Positions 10,328-22,315 of a stretch of 64,000 nucleotides of DNA are shown here, one piece after another. Source of the DNA: Marthasterias glacialis. Its lineage: Eukaryota > Echinodermata > Asteroidea > Forcipulatida > Asteriidae. The stretch's first letter is position 1; every line of letters starts with the position of its first letter. The DNA lies in contig OU452222.1 of assembly GCA_911728455.2 (NCBI GenBank), positions 3,725,592 to 3,789,591 on the forward strand, written 5' to 3'. Both the position numbers and the translations under genes were made by a program. The notes under the pieces are model-generated. The model searched no databases. It worked only from the letters and a program-made list of their open reading frames with translations, and was not told the DNA's origin.

Positions 10328-12357
10328 TGACTTTTACATCAATAAAATACACCAGACATGAAGTAGATGTGTATATATGCAAATTTTAAATTACTAAAAC
10401 TTATGTTTCAAAGGTGATTTTAATATTGAAACTCTTTCAGGATGTTAGTCTGTAGCTTGATGTAAAGAAGGAGTTCCGGTTGGCTCCTTGGCCTTAGGCT
10501 ACAAATACAACTCATCGACTAATTTTGTTGTTGGGCGTTACTCAGTAGAACTACTTACTACTTGTAGTTTTACTGAGTAGTATATTATGGACTTCTGGGT
10601 TTTGTTTAATTAAAAGGAAGTTGTTGTTGAATTTTTATGGACTTATTTTTTTAATTAAAATGAAGTTGTTGAATTTTTACAACTGGTGTGTTGAGAGTAA
10701 TTTGTCAAATGTCTCAAGTTTGGGGTCGTCTACCTTCTGATTTGTTTAACCCCAGCAGTGTTAAATCGGCCCAAAGGTTCGACCAAAATAAGTTTGGGAA
10801 GTGGACTTTGAACTTGTGTATGCCTTGAATGCAGTCATGGTTTAAAAATATTTGATTTGCAATTTCTGAAAATGCATGCCATTGCATGGAATTTACCCCA
10901 TCCCCTCAGTTTTTCAATGTACTATTGCTTTATTTTGAAAATGGAGTGAACCAAAAAACAAAAACAAAAAGTAACTTTTGATAAAACTGTGATTATAAAC
11001 AAAAGTGAATCAGCATTTCTTGCGAAACATTTTTAATTGATTAAATCAAACCAATTTGTGGCCCCGGATACACAAAAAAAAGTTCAGTCTTTGTTTTTTA
11101 ATTTAGCTTTTGTTTATCCTCAAATTTTGACCAATGCACTACAAATCATTATTCATAAAATTATGGAAAAAATCAAGTGTTTGTTAATTTTTTGTACATT
11201 TTATTTTTACAAACATCTACCAAGTGCAACTGCTTTTGTGACAATTGAAAATAAAATAAAAATGGGTCAAGACTCAAGGATGGGGCTTACCGTTGTGTTG
11301 TATTTTCGACCACTAACTTGATCTTGTTTATAATACCTTCAATTCAAGGAGACATTGTTGGTGTCACCTGTTTAGCGCCCTCTATAGAGTCTGGATAGAA
11401 CTTTATAATTACAGGTATCACATGACACTTTTGCACTGTTTCAAATTCAACTCAACTAGGAAGTTTATTACATAACCTGGTGTACTTCATCCGGTAGCTC
11501 TCTTATCAACAAACACACAAATGACAACAATTTACCGACCTCGTGCCCAAGAAGCAACGTACAACATCCCCTGTGCTATATGAATGACAAGCAGAAGGGC
11601 GTTCCCCGACCAAGTATTAAGTAAACACAAACGAAAAACCTCGAAAAGCTCAAGCTCAAGTACACAAATTATTCAAGTAAACCTTTTATTTAGGTCAGTC
11701 GAATAAGTAGGATACTGACCTGTGTCAGGCTGCCATCATAACCTTTATAAAGTACTGCAGTGAATGGAAGGACAATTTTGCTGTGCAATGTTAGAAAGGT
11801 CGAGTTGGACCAAGCAAGCGGCACCATTATTGGCAAACCCAAACTCGTGAGGACATATCCTCAAAATATGTCTTGGTAGCATTTTAATACACTTAAATTC
11901 TTCTTTAACAAAACTAAACATTACAACGAAGTGAACAATACATTTCTTTGAAAAAAAACGTGCAGCTTACCGAAGGTTTTAAGGCGAACTTCCCACCTCA
12001 GGTGCGCCTGTCAAAAAGTTACCCGACTTGAAATTCCGCGCTGTCACAATTATCGTAAGGTGGCCACGAAGGAACACTATCGCAACTCGCAAACTGCAAC
12101 GCATTTTTTCCTTTAAAATATCGCACATGTTGCCGTGATTAATATTTTATGCACATGTATATATACAATTGAAAATTTTATGTAAGGAATCCCAAACGCG
12201 AGAACAAATTGAATTCTCCCTGATACCAAATTTACGATTTGCAACTTCTCTTCGGGGCTACCATATGTTTTTCCAAAGTTGCCACGTGCATGTCATACAA
12301 TACACAAACACACAAGACACTCACGGACGGAAAAACAAAACAAAGACAAAAAGGCCG

Positions 12358-12430
12358 ATAATAATTAATAATAATAATAACAATAATGATAATAATAGTA
12401 AATAAATGTAAATAATAATAATAAACAACA
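12358..12430. repeat. AAT/AAC-type trinucleotide microsatellite
   Basis: Imperfect AAT repeats with AAC and GAT interruptions. Confidence 0.8.
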
Positions 12431-12813
12431 ATTAAAAAAGTGAATTAGAAAAAAGTAATAACTATACAAAATACACACTAGCCGCACCATGATGTTTTTG
12501 TTTTGTTTTGGTTGTTTAGTTTTTACCTACAAATACAAAAAGATGAAATCAAATTTCTGATATAAAATATATAATTAATATAATTATAACGTTTGTACAG
12601 CCTTTAGTCACAAGCATGCGCACAACGGAATGTCCACCAGTAAGTAGTAGAAGCACTTACAGGAAAAGTTTCCAGTCATGAAAATTGCCGTCCCGAAAAG
12701 AATTCGTGATGCAGGGCAAACAACAACTTGTGTAATAGTCAACGGATCTCATCACATAATACAGTACAAAAATGTCAAAACCTATAAGAAAATATAATTA
12801 TGTTATCAAATGT

Positions 12814-13103
12814 TAAAGGTGAAATAATAGGATTGGTAGCAAAAGCTGATAGTGCAGCGTTCTTACTTTGTGTGATTCAATATGGACGTGAAAAAACCAA
12901 ACCTGTGTAATTTGGGCTCAATCCATCTATGATCTTCCGATTCAGGAGAAAAATAGTGACAGACCGTATACACTGTCTAGCATGTAGACACATTGTCCTT
13001 ATATTTGATTGTAACAACTGAAATTAAAATCAGATCTTCAAATTATATTTTCTAGACTTTGACAGTATTTCAGACAGAAATATTTATATGGAAGATTGGT
13101 ACT
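12814..13103 (+). repeat. Dispersed repeat, copy 1 (partner 24466-24739, inverted)
   Basis: Shared words with the inverted partner include AGTGCAGCGTTCTTACTTTG, TGTGTGATTCAATA, GACAATGTG-like pieces and GGAAGATTGGTAC at the far end. The copies are clearly diverged but collinear over about 280 bp. No coding potential was found, so its class is unknown. Confidence 0.65.
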
Positions 13104-13813
13104 GGTAAGCTTCCAGACCGATACTAATAAAAAATAATGTTTGGATGAATACCAATCCTATATTCTACTTTTAAATAATATTTCGATTATCACAGCGAAA
13201 TTACATAATCAAAAGATGTATATAAATCCATTGACTATAAAAGTACGGAGTATTTTAGAATACGCATTATCATATCTCACAGGTTCTCGTCTCGGAAACC
13301 TGCCGTCTCGTAAAATCTCGTCACAAGCATTTTAAAAAGAATTTATATACATTAATTGACTTATTTCAAACAATATAATAACATACGTAAGGACAACTGT
13401 TAATATTTCAAAACGTTTTCAACTTTTCTAAATATTCAACATGTAAATCGTGATAATTTATGTTTTTGCTTTTTTTTTTAACAACTTGACTTTACATGTT
13501 GTGTTTTATACTGGCAAAACAATCCCTTTTCTCCCAACAACACGATAGGGGAAACCACACTAGGAAAAGGACGTTTAGAACAGGTTTATGGTTCTTCAAG
13601 AGCCCGGTCCAAACTACAGCCCCATAGCAAACGGCAACCGTAGCGGATGGTGCAGAGTACCACCCAAGAAATAAGACAAGCGAATTGACAACATTTGCGG
13701 CATCCGCCCCCGCACTGAAAAGTCTTTCTTCTTGTGTAATACACAGATCAATCCGGAGGGATGATGCGAGTTTAACTTGAATGAAGGGTCGTAGAGGGCC
13801 TGTACGGGTGACA

Positions 13814-14026
13814 TCATATCTTGCTCCCTCGACCCTTCTCGTCAGTCGTGTGTCCGTGGTTGATGATGCTGAGGTCAATGTCCGCCACTCCAACCTCATC
13901 GTCCGCGACGTCATACTCGCACGATATACATTTCCTCATTCGGCTGGAATTGGCGGAGGGGGCGAGCACCATGTCGTACAACGCCGCGGCTATGATGCCC
14001 CCGATGATGGGTCCGATCCAGTACAC
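13814..14026 (-). CDS. AQP: Aquaporin exon 3 with stop
   Basis: The acceptor is GATATTAG. It encodes VYWIGPIIGGIIAAALYDMV (helix 6), then a hydrophilic tail ending GRGSKI, and TGA at the complement of 13816-13814. Confidence 0.95.
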   Translation of the reverse strand: MYWIGPIIGGIIAAALYDMVLAPSANSSRMRKCISCEYDVADDEVGVADIDLSIINHGHTTDEKGRGSKI

Positions 14027-16411
14027 CTAATATCACAAAAAGGAACACAATAAATCAAGTATGGATGCATCCGAATTAAACGACTTCGGCTACGGCAACG
14101 GCCGTTGACTGCAGTGCCAACATCAGGTTTACTCAGCGGATCTGGCCATAGCCACATAACAGCCGTAGCCATCCAATTCAGACATTCAAAATGAGGACTT
14201 TGAACATAAAGGATGAGCTGGACAATGTGGGATTACCATCTATAACAGGGAATAATTTATATATTTTGTCCATACTTTTTGTGTGTTTGTGTGGGGACTG
14301 GGCAGTTTAATTAAAGGGGCTGAGGTGAGTCTGGTGCCATGTCTTTATTTCGTCTTATAAAGTAGAATGATATTCCTTTTATTATTGAAGCTATGCCACA
14401 AAAACTTAATGCTGGAGGCTAAACAAAAACGTTTCGTTTTCATGGTTTTCGGTGTTGTTGGAGTCCTAGGTCATCGCATGTCAGATGGGCAGGACAGGGG
14501 TCCCATCAACACAACAATTCGCAGTACTTGGGGAGGAGGTGAGTTTGTGTAATCGTTGGACCCCCATGGTGTAATCTTCTGGCAGCATCCATGTTTACCA
14601 GTCACCTGTAGCATTGTCCCATTACTATATTACACATCTACAAATACAATCATCTTTTTATGTTTTCTGTGGGTTTTTTCCCCCCTGGGAAGTCTCCCAG
14701 AATATGTAAAACCTTACCCATTGCGAAGTATAGACGCCTGAAATGACTGCCGAGGCTAAGGTACGGGCTGGGTTCATACTGGCTCCAGTGATGCGGATCT
14801 GTATGAGTAGCCAACAAAGATAAAGAAAACGTGCAATAATGAAGTACAAAACATCGATATGATGCCGCCATTAACACCATCAACAACAACATCATCAACA
14901 ACAACAACAACTACTACGACAATGACGAAAAAGACGAAAACAACAACAGCTGACACAACGACACCAACAACGAGGATGCTGCAGTCTTCAATATTAAAGT
15001 TAAAACTTGAGGCAAGACTATCAGTGTATGACAGGCGGATACGGACAGTAATTCGACAGGGGCGGGGGGCTGGCTGTCATTAAACAAAAAATATGAATGT
15101 ACATTTTTTTAATTTGATGCAGGAGATTCTGTTCCCCGGAGATTCTGTCCCAGTACGGCGAATTGTGTAGAAATGTCGTCAGTGATAGCGCCATCTTTTC
15201 ACTCAACTTCTTTCAGCCCATGTTAAGTTTAATAATTTACCGTACGGGGGACATAAACCGAGGACAAAATCACCTAAGACACGTCCGGCGACAAAATTAC
15301 AATGCCTGCAAGCATCATGAAATTTTTACTTATTTTTTTTTAATACACATGTTGTCAATGACAACAATCTGTCGGAATAATAACCTAACACTGGAATTAG
15401 TTATTAATGTGTTAAGGGTTAATCTAAGATTCGAACAGCGCCCTCATTTTGTGGTTATGTAGAGACTGACAAAATGAACACTTTTCATCACATGTATCGC
15501 CGACCCCGCCCCATCTCCTCAGGTGGGTGTGACTGCTGTACCTACTTGGTAATTCTTTTCATGTTCAAGATTATTATGGGTATAGTTGTATTTTTTTTTT
15601 CGCCATCGTATACAACAAGGACATAGGCCTAATTAGTGATAGTAATGGACATTACAAACACAAACAAAGGACTTGTTATATGACGTAAAACAACAAACAT
15701 GAACTAAGTAGGCCTAGGCCTGCAAAAACTACAGTTACACAATTATAAATAATTAAAAAATAAATTGTTTTAATTTAATTAATAACATGCAACCACAAGC
15801 AAATAAAGCCAACTTTTAAATCCATGGAATCTGATTCTTATGGCTGAACTTACCGCGGCAAAGTGACCAAGACCAACGGACAGACCAATCGCCAGTGGGC
15901 CGGACCCTGAGAAGCCCTTGCGGTGGGGATCGACTGTGGAAAACACGGTAAAAACCAGCTGGAACGTGAGTAAAATCTCCACGAAGAGTGCCTGATACTC
16001 GGCCACCCCCACCTGGGGTGCCGTGACACCGTAGCGTGTTCCGTTCTCCCAGTTGCTGCCGGTGGTCAGACCAAAGAGAATACCGGAGGCAGAGATTCCT
16101 CCAAGGACCTGGCTGAGGCTGTAGAGGATTGCTTTCAACGGGGTGATCTGATGAGTGACCAGGAACGCAATGGTCACGGCAGGGTTGAGGTGCCCTCCGC
16201 TGATGTGGGCCGTGCAGTGGACCAGGGTGGCGATGCCCAACCCAAACGCCAGGGAGATCTTCAGTAAATCAGGGATCTCATCACCAAAAGTCACCGTGGA
16301 GGCTAGACCGAGGAACACGAAGAACAGGGTCCCTACGTACTCGGCGAGGCACGCCCTCCAGAACAACGTGGAGCGTATCTCCTGGCTCATTTTGTCCACT
16401 ACTTGCGGCAT
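13814..16411 (-). CDS. AQP: Orthodox aquaporin, complete, 3 exons, 283 aa
   Basis: The protein is a plasma-membrane water channel of the MIP family. The exons, in coding order, are 16411-15854, 14798-14718 and 14026-13814; both introns are phase 0 with GT-AG ends. Seen directly: six hydrophobic segments, first NPA box SGGHLNPAVT (Asn-Pro-Ala 76-78) and second NPA box GASMNPART (195-197). The water-selective ar/R set is present: Phe56 (SLAFG), His183 (LGHFAA) and Arg198, with Ala192 where human AQP1 has the mercury-sensitive Cys189. An NGT sequon at Asn123 lies in loop C. The start ATG is at the head of MPQVVDKMSQEIRSTLFWRA, just before helix 1; a second Met at residue 8 is possible. The C-tail of about 50 residues is hydrophilic and acidic (CEYDVADDEVGVADIDLS). 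It groups by eye with AQP1/AQP4/AQP0-type channels rather than aquaglyceroporins, which have longer loops and Asp after the second NPA-Arg. Confidence 0.96.
14027..14717 (-). other. Aquaporin intron 2, nothing recognised
   Basis: No gene, no clear repeat. It opens with donor GTAAGG and ends with acceptor GATATTAG on the - strand. Confidence 0.6.
14718..14798 (-). CDS. AQP: Aquaporin exon 2, second NPA box
   Basis: 81 bp, phase 0 on both sides; acceptor CATACAG, donor GTAAGG. It encodes IRITGASMNPARTLASAV and ISGVYTSQW, the second half-helix with the selectivity Arg. Confidence 0.96.
14799..15853 (-). other. Aquaporin intron 1 with ACA microsatellite
   Basis: It contains an imperfect ACA/ACG trinucleotide stretch at about 14874-14958, which creates low-complexity Thr-rich and Val-rich reading frames. 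Otherwise AT-rich with nothing recognised. Confidence 0.65.
15854..16411 (-). CDS. AQP: Aquaporin exon 1
   Basis: ATG at 16411-16409. The exon encodes residues 1-186, helices 1-5 including the first NPA box, and ends at HFAA followed by donor GTAAGT (complement of 15853-15848). This large first exon followed by short ones is common in orthodox aquaporins. Confidence 0.96.
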
Positions 16412-16544
16412 CTTTATGCTTGATTCTCACCCTCACAGTGTCTCTAAACAATGTCCAATGTCCAATGAATGAAATAGTCCTGTGTGATGTGATGGTTTGA
16501 AGTTTTCAGTGGCAGAATGAAGTAAGCAGTAAAATGCGAAGTCT

Positions 16545-16552
16545 ATTTTATA
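16545..16552 (-). promoter_or_regulatory. TATA box of the aquaporin gene
   Basis: On the - strand the sequence reads ACTATAAAATAG, with TATAAAAT at the complement of 16552-16545. It lies about 135 bases upstream of the ATG, so a start site near 16515-16520 would give a 5' UTR of about 105 bases without an upstream intron. The position is plausible but the start site is inferred. Confidence 0.55.
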
Positions 16553-17847
16553 GTGTCCACCAGCTCAAGCCTTCTTCCCTGTCACCAACATCATCAAGTT
16601 CAGTATGTACACGACGTACATCCGTCCACACGGGGGGGGGGGGGGGGGGGCTCCCTCAATAATATAACCGTAAAAAAAAACCATACAAACACTGCGATGT
16701 ATGGCATGTATAATTACTTCCTTTGCATGTAGGTCGTGTGTGTGCGTATCGACGACCAGGGGGCGTTCCAGCCTTGGTACTGACTCGGCGGTTTAACGAG
16801 GCGCATTTTACAGTTTTGTCAGACCATTTTCTTTTCCATTTTTCTGTATAAAAAAAAGCTGACTTGAATTTAATTGGAAAAGGTGAATCGGGGGCTGTGA
16901 TTCGCGTGACACGTCATTTTTGAAGAAAAAGAAAACCCAGACAAACAACACCCACGTTTTTGTCAGGGCAGAATGTTTAATAATTACTATTGAAGAGCAA
17001 TGGAATCCATTACGTTACACACAGCATGAAAAACAATGTATCAACTTTATAGTTCATATTGATACATTGTAATCGTTTTCCTATTAAAACCATGTACCAA
17101 GGCTCATCAGTGCTTGACACTATATTAGACTGCATGAATCATGCTACGTCGGCTCATTAATTACACAGAGTATTTTGCAGATATTATTTATAACAACGTC
17201 AACGTCCCCTTTAAATGATTTCCTAAACACACGACGTCATCTATTAGTATTGGTTCATGACACAATCATCGGTGGCTTATTTACAAACTGTCTTTTCACG
17301 TACTATCTTTTGTAACGATGATGTCCTTATATCAAACATGAACGAAACACCATTGTTTTGTTTATAAATACAAACATTCACCATTTTGTATGAGCGGCCT
17401 TGAGTAACAAGTACAACAAAATGTTTAACTGGGTTGACACAAATTTGCAATTTTTAGTAAAAAAGGCCGCCCATACTTTAGTGCCAAATACTGGTTGGCA
17501 CAAGTCGCGGCTGTGACGTTGCAGAAGTTTGAAGAGTTCTTTGGAAAGACTCCATTAAAAGTGAAAGCCATTGTAGCTATTGCACTGACTACCATTTTAA
17601 CAAAAAAAAATGACGCAGGCCCCTTAAAACACTTTTTGACCTGAAAAATAGTAAACACGATTTCATGACATTCAAGCCCAATTCACAAAAACGGCTTACC
17701 AACCCCAAATTGCGCACGGTCGAATTGGTAGCGTCAGCTTCATTCAAGACTACACCTTTCTGTACACAAGTGTACTTTGGGTTTTGAATACTAAATTTAT
17801 ATACCAGATATGTATCTCTTAAACTATTTTTTTTTGCAGAAAAAAGA

Positions 17848-18106
17848 GAGCCGATTTCACAAAGCACTAAGATTTATCTTAAGATGTCCATATTGCCATA
17901 GTGATTGGTTGTGCCATCACACTTTGCTTGGCAATTAAGACCGATTCGCAGTTAAGACCAATCTTAGCTCTTGCACAGAGAGATTCATCTTAAGATGAGT
18001 TGTCAGTATTACCATAGTGATTTGCATTGTGACATCACACTTTGCTTAGAAATTGAGAGTGATTCGCCTAGTTGAGACTAATCTTAAGCTCTTTGTGAAA
18101 TCGAGC
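17848..18106. mobile_element. Foldback element with internal duplication
   Basis: The ends are inverted: GAGCCGATTTCACAAAGCAC and, complemented, GCTCGATTTCACAAAGAGCT. Inside, a block of about 90 bp is present twice in direct order (CCATAGTGATTGG...CACACTTTGCTTGG and CCATAGTGATTTG...CACACTTTGCTTAG), each followed by GATTCGC and an AATCTTA word. Confidence 0.7.
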
Positions 18107-18965
18107 CCCGTCCCTTAAAGGTCATTGTTGATGGAGGTCATAGGTCAGGTCTTTGTGGTGAGAGACAATGAGTTCAAACCGGAAGTGCAGTATATTAATA
18201 GCGCGAGGAGAAAATTAGTAAGTTTGGACGCCGGCGGATGTCCGCCACTGCACAGATACATCAAATGGGGCCACACCTTTGTTGACAAGCGCAAAACGAT
18301 AGATAGGGGAGATGGACATGGGTTTAAGCTTACAAGGAAATAGTGACCCGACCGTGTGGATTTAAAGGAGGCGTGGTCACATCTACACGGGCTTAGCGTC
18401 AATTAAAATCTGAATTGATAAATTCTGTTCTGAGCTGTTTTCAATTTGAAGAGACTTAAGAAGTACAAATGCACAATCCCGTTACACTCCAGATAATATT
18501 TATTTCAAAATATACCTTTTCTTGCAAGCTCAACAAGGCCTTGCAGGAGCACTGGCAACCTCATCCTAGGAAGCAGAAAAAGGACACGGAACATAATCCC
18601 CCCCCCCCCCCCCAAACTGAGATAATTCTTATATACAAACTGATTTTTGTTGTTGAGCAAGAGAACACTTTAATTGCTGTTGAAGAACTTCTGCCCATGA
18701 CTTTTCAGAAATAGAGTCCTATATACAATTGGGTTGTTGACCAGTCGACCCCGACTCGTTGACTTTTCTGAGTTTCCTGTACCTTGTTCGCATTCTATAT
18801 TGACAAGTAATAGGTTGACCCCGAACTTGACATGTCTTGTTCAGGGCTTCTCATTGAATACTATGAGTTTATTTAGAGTTTGAAAAAACACAACAGCTAC
18901 AATGACACAGCGATTCTGTGTAATCAGGGACGATGGCACAGGCCTATACCATCAAGGCAGAAGAC

Positions 18966-18990
18966 TAAGAGAGAGAGAGAGAGAGAGACT
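18966..18990. repeat. GA dinucleotide microsatellite
   Basis: About twelve GA units in a purine-rich stretch. Confidence 0.85.
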
Positions 18991-19107
18991 GAGAGAGTGA
19001 GAAAGTTTGTCCACGTCTGAATAAACTTCAGCAGCAGATATTCAATGACGACGTGAGAACCTAATTGAGTGAGTCAGCAATAACAGGCTCTGATGAACAT
19101 ACCACCA

Positions 19108-19285
19108 GGACCCAATTTCATAGAGCTGCTTAAGCAGAAAAACTAGCTAAGCAAACAAAATTATGCTTACCAGCCAAAATATCGTGTTACATGTATAATT
19201 TGTGATTGGTATCCTGCTCATTTTCGCTAAGCAGCTAATTGTTAAGCAATATCGTCTGCTTAATCAGCTCTATGAAATTGGGCCC
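19108..19285. mobile_element. Foldback MITE, ATAGAGCTGCTTAAGCAG family
   Basis: The left end ACCCAATTTCATAGAGCTG and the complemented right end GCCCAATTTCATAGAGCTG match almost exactly and continue through TTAAGCAG with one mismatch. The core has further GCTTA/TAAGC words. Worn relatives are at about 1390-1526, 32985-33040 and 60240-60425. Confidence 0.8.
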
Positions 19286-21378
19286 AGCACAACACCAACC
19301 GTAACAACTATAAACAACTTTGGTGTTTTATGGCACAACACTTTTAGTGTGGTCCTTTTACAGCCGGTTTCCTATTGTAAAGTATTAAGTTGAAAAGGGG
19401 TGGAACGGGGATATAGAGGGGGGGGGCAGGCCTCACCCCCACCGGAAAAATTGATGAGCCCCCTATACCGCCAGCTGAATGATAATATTATGGCACTTTG
19501 GATCAGTTGCCGTCCATCAGCCTCAGGAGAACGACCCTCAGTTTGATAACCCCCATGCCCCACATAACTCCATTTGCACCCCCGTGCCGGCCCACCCAGC
19601 CAGCCCAGCAACTGTCCCCTCCCCGTAGCACCTCTCAGTGGAATTTAACTACACGCAGTGAGGAGCACCGGACAATGAGTCGACAATAAAATGGTGCCGC
19701 CGCCCATCACACCAACTCAAAAAAAGTTGTCGCGTCCGGGCGGGGCCTATTGGTATAAAATTATGAGCAATTATTCAGCATTCATCTAAGCACTCAACAA
19801 CTGGTTCAAGGATGGGTCAAGTACACCCTCGTGTTCAGTACGATGGCGTTCCTCATCACCCGACACGATCTTTGCCGTTGTCGTGAGGTAATTCTGTCCC
19901 ATGCACAAGGGGTTCAGCCGGACAGGTTATCCCAAATACTACAATGTCACCAGACACGTATTTCTAGGAAAAACTGTCTCGGGAGACACAATTTCCTAGA
20001 CAATCCAGGCAATTTGGTCAGGGAGGGGGTTAGAGCAGTGTACAAGAGACAATGATGTGACAAAATCTCCAGGCAATGACCCGGCAGAATTCCCAACGGT
20101 TGCCGATGGGATCATCTCGAGTGCCTTTCGGCACCTACTGAGGTACCGAAATCAAGGTTTGGAAGCCGGAGGGCCGGGCTAGGGTGAGAGGGGAGGGTTA
20201 CACACCGCTTAAGGAAAAGGAAAATATAGAGGGGGGGAGGGGGAATAGCATCAGATACAAACAGTAGGAGTAAACCAATCCAATGGAATTCTCATTTTAA
20301 AAAATTGCTCAAAACCGAGGGGAAAGTGCACCTATATAAGAGCATCTAGAATCAAATAATTTCAGGGGTCCCTAAAGCAGGCCCCGTACCCCACGCCGTT
20401 AGGGCTTCGCGCTTCGTAGCACTGACAAATCATTCTAAATTCTCAGCCCCCTAAACAATTCTGGATCCGCCCATGAAATTGAAATGTCGAAACAACTTCT
20501 TCTTTCGATGCTGTTCCCACTTGGTGGCATTACCATGACATTCAAACTGAAGTTTTGGCATGCGTTCACTGGACACCTTAACTCCCATGCAAACATAAAT
20601 GTCCATCTTGATTGTAATTTTGTTACAAGTTCCAAATTTGGTTACTCAGTCCAACTCCTTCCTTCTCCACTGTCCAACTGCAAAACACTGCACGGGATGT
20701 GGTAAGGCAAAACACCAACGAATACCGTCATAGTCATGTGACTAATTTTCATCAGAAAAGGTCATCCCCCACCCACCCCCAAAAACAACCGACAAATTAA
20801 TAGGCCTAACGTGTTCAGTGAATGGGTTCTTGTCTCAGGATATCTGCGTATACGTTCTTTAGGCGCTTGATGTTATGACTTTGGTTTCGCAAGTCGAAAT
20901 GAGAAGATATCGAGAGTTGGGCTCGGTGGAGTAACCATCATGTTTTCACTTTGGGGGGGGGGGGGGGGTCATGATGGGGGCTGTTTTATTTGTCTAACCA
21001 TTAATTTGTGCATTTTTCGATCTCAATGGGGGGGGGGGGCAGAGGGGGGAAGAGGGAGGAGGAAAGGATTCTGAGCGGAGGTGGGAGGCTCTGGGAATAT
21101 TTAAGAACATAATTGGCATGGGTATCAAATTCATATAAATATAAGAATAAAAACACACACACCCAAAAGATTTCAGATATACAAATAGTTCACTATAAAT
21201 GGATATCTCTTTAAAAATCATCACCAAAGTCATGTATCAAAGAACTTCTGTAAGGTTTATTTCCTAAAGAAAGGGAAACTCCAATGTGTACTAACACATC
21301 AATATAAAAATGTCAATATGGCTCAACAGAAGTGTACAAAATTAATGCTAGACTGTAATACCGAGTCCACTGAACAAC

Positions 21379-21612
21379 GGGTAAGAGTGAAAATTTCACT
21401 CGCTCGCCAGAGTGGTGTCAGTTTGGCTCTTTTGAGAGTGAAACTCACTCTTCACCACTCTTTTTTGAGTGAAAATGGAGTGAATTTCATTCTGAATCTA
21501 ATGACAATACATGTTTTTCACTCTAAAAAGAGTTGTCCGCCATATGGCTCTTTGCAAGAGTGGTATAGCGGACAAAAAGAGTGGTTTTTCACTCCTTCAC
21601 ATTAAGAGAGCA
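21379..21612. mobile_element. AGAGTGA foldback element, shorter copy
   Basis: It shares the centre (TTGTCCGCCATATGGCT...GGTATAGCGGACAA) and the dense AGAGTG / CACTCT words of the longer copy at 21937-22315, but its left arm is rearranged. Confidence 0.7.
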
Positions 21613-21936
21613 CACAAACTATAGCTCCAGCTAAACCCAGCAGCACACGAAATGCCCTGACCTATAAATAGGCCCTTTTCGAGTTGTAAAAATAGCATCT
21701 ACAAAAAGATTACGTTGTACCCCCTTTTCTTCATACCATAGGCTTATAAAAATGACAATAATATTATTCGGTGCAATTTCTTTTAAAATTTAAGATTGAT
21801 GTTTTCTTCCATTGAGCTGTGTACGAAAACCATGCCTGCTGTCCATACGGCTCTTTTGTAAACTTTGCGATGTCATACGTGGTCTATAATCGATCATTAT
21901 TCGGCGCTGATAGCTTATATGGAATAACCAAGATAT

Positions 21937-22315
21937 AAGTTACTCTCTTTATGTAAAAGAGTGAAAACATCACTCTCTTGCCCGAGTGGTGGTGTAATAT
22001 TCACTCTTTTTAGAGTGCAATTATCTCTAGTTTGCTCTTTTAGAGTGAAATTTGAGTAAACTTCACTCTGAATTGAGTGAAAAAGAAAATGTTTCCACTC
22101 TAAGAAAGACTTGTCCGCCATATGGCTATTTTAAGTGGTATAGGGGACAACTCTTTTTGGAGTGGAAATATTATCTTTTTCACTCGATTCAGAGTGAACT
22201 TCATTCAAATTTCACTCTAAAAGAGCAAACTAGAATGAACTGCACTCTAAAAAGAGTTTAAAATTACACCACCACTCGATCAGAGAGTGATGTTTTCACT
22301 CTAAGAGAGCACTTG
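21937..22315. mobile_element. AGAGTGA foldback element, long copy
   Basis: Two arms of about 170 bp are inverted copies around a centre near 22110-22160. Matching blocks on both arms, complemented, include GAGTGAAAACATCACTCTC, GAGTGGTGGTGTAAT, CTAGTTTGCTCTTTTAGAG and TCACTCTGAAT. The two arms give near mirror reading frames on opposite strands (FLFHSIQSEVYSNFTLKEQT and YLFHSIQSELHSNFTLKEQT), which I read as a result of the symmetry and not as genes. Confidence 0.82.

Larger units (their letters stand above)
8593..13813. other. Convergent intergenic region SIAE / aquaporin
   Basis: Both flanking genes end here, so it should contain two 3' UTRs. The first AATAAA words after the SIAE stop are at about 9335 (inside a SINE) and 9738-9743; neither can be assigned as the cleavage signal by eye. 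Contents: a SINE (9073-9462), a foldback element (10183-10327), AT-rich DNA, a trinucleotide microsatellite (12358-12430) and a dispersed repeat (12814-13103). No further gene is supported. Confidence 0.6.

Noticed and set aside
13492..13914. 140-codon frame on the - strand over the aquaporin end
   Set aside because: It overlaps aquaporin exon 3 in another frame and continues into the 3' region. It lacks any recognised motif.
14774..15083. Threonine- and valine-rich frames
   Set aside because: They are translations of the ACA/ACG microsatellite in an aquaporin intron.
21915..22261. Two similar peptides on opposite strands (NFTLKEQT)
   Set aside because: They arise from the inverted symmetry of the foldback element and have no known domain.
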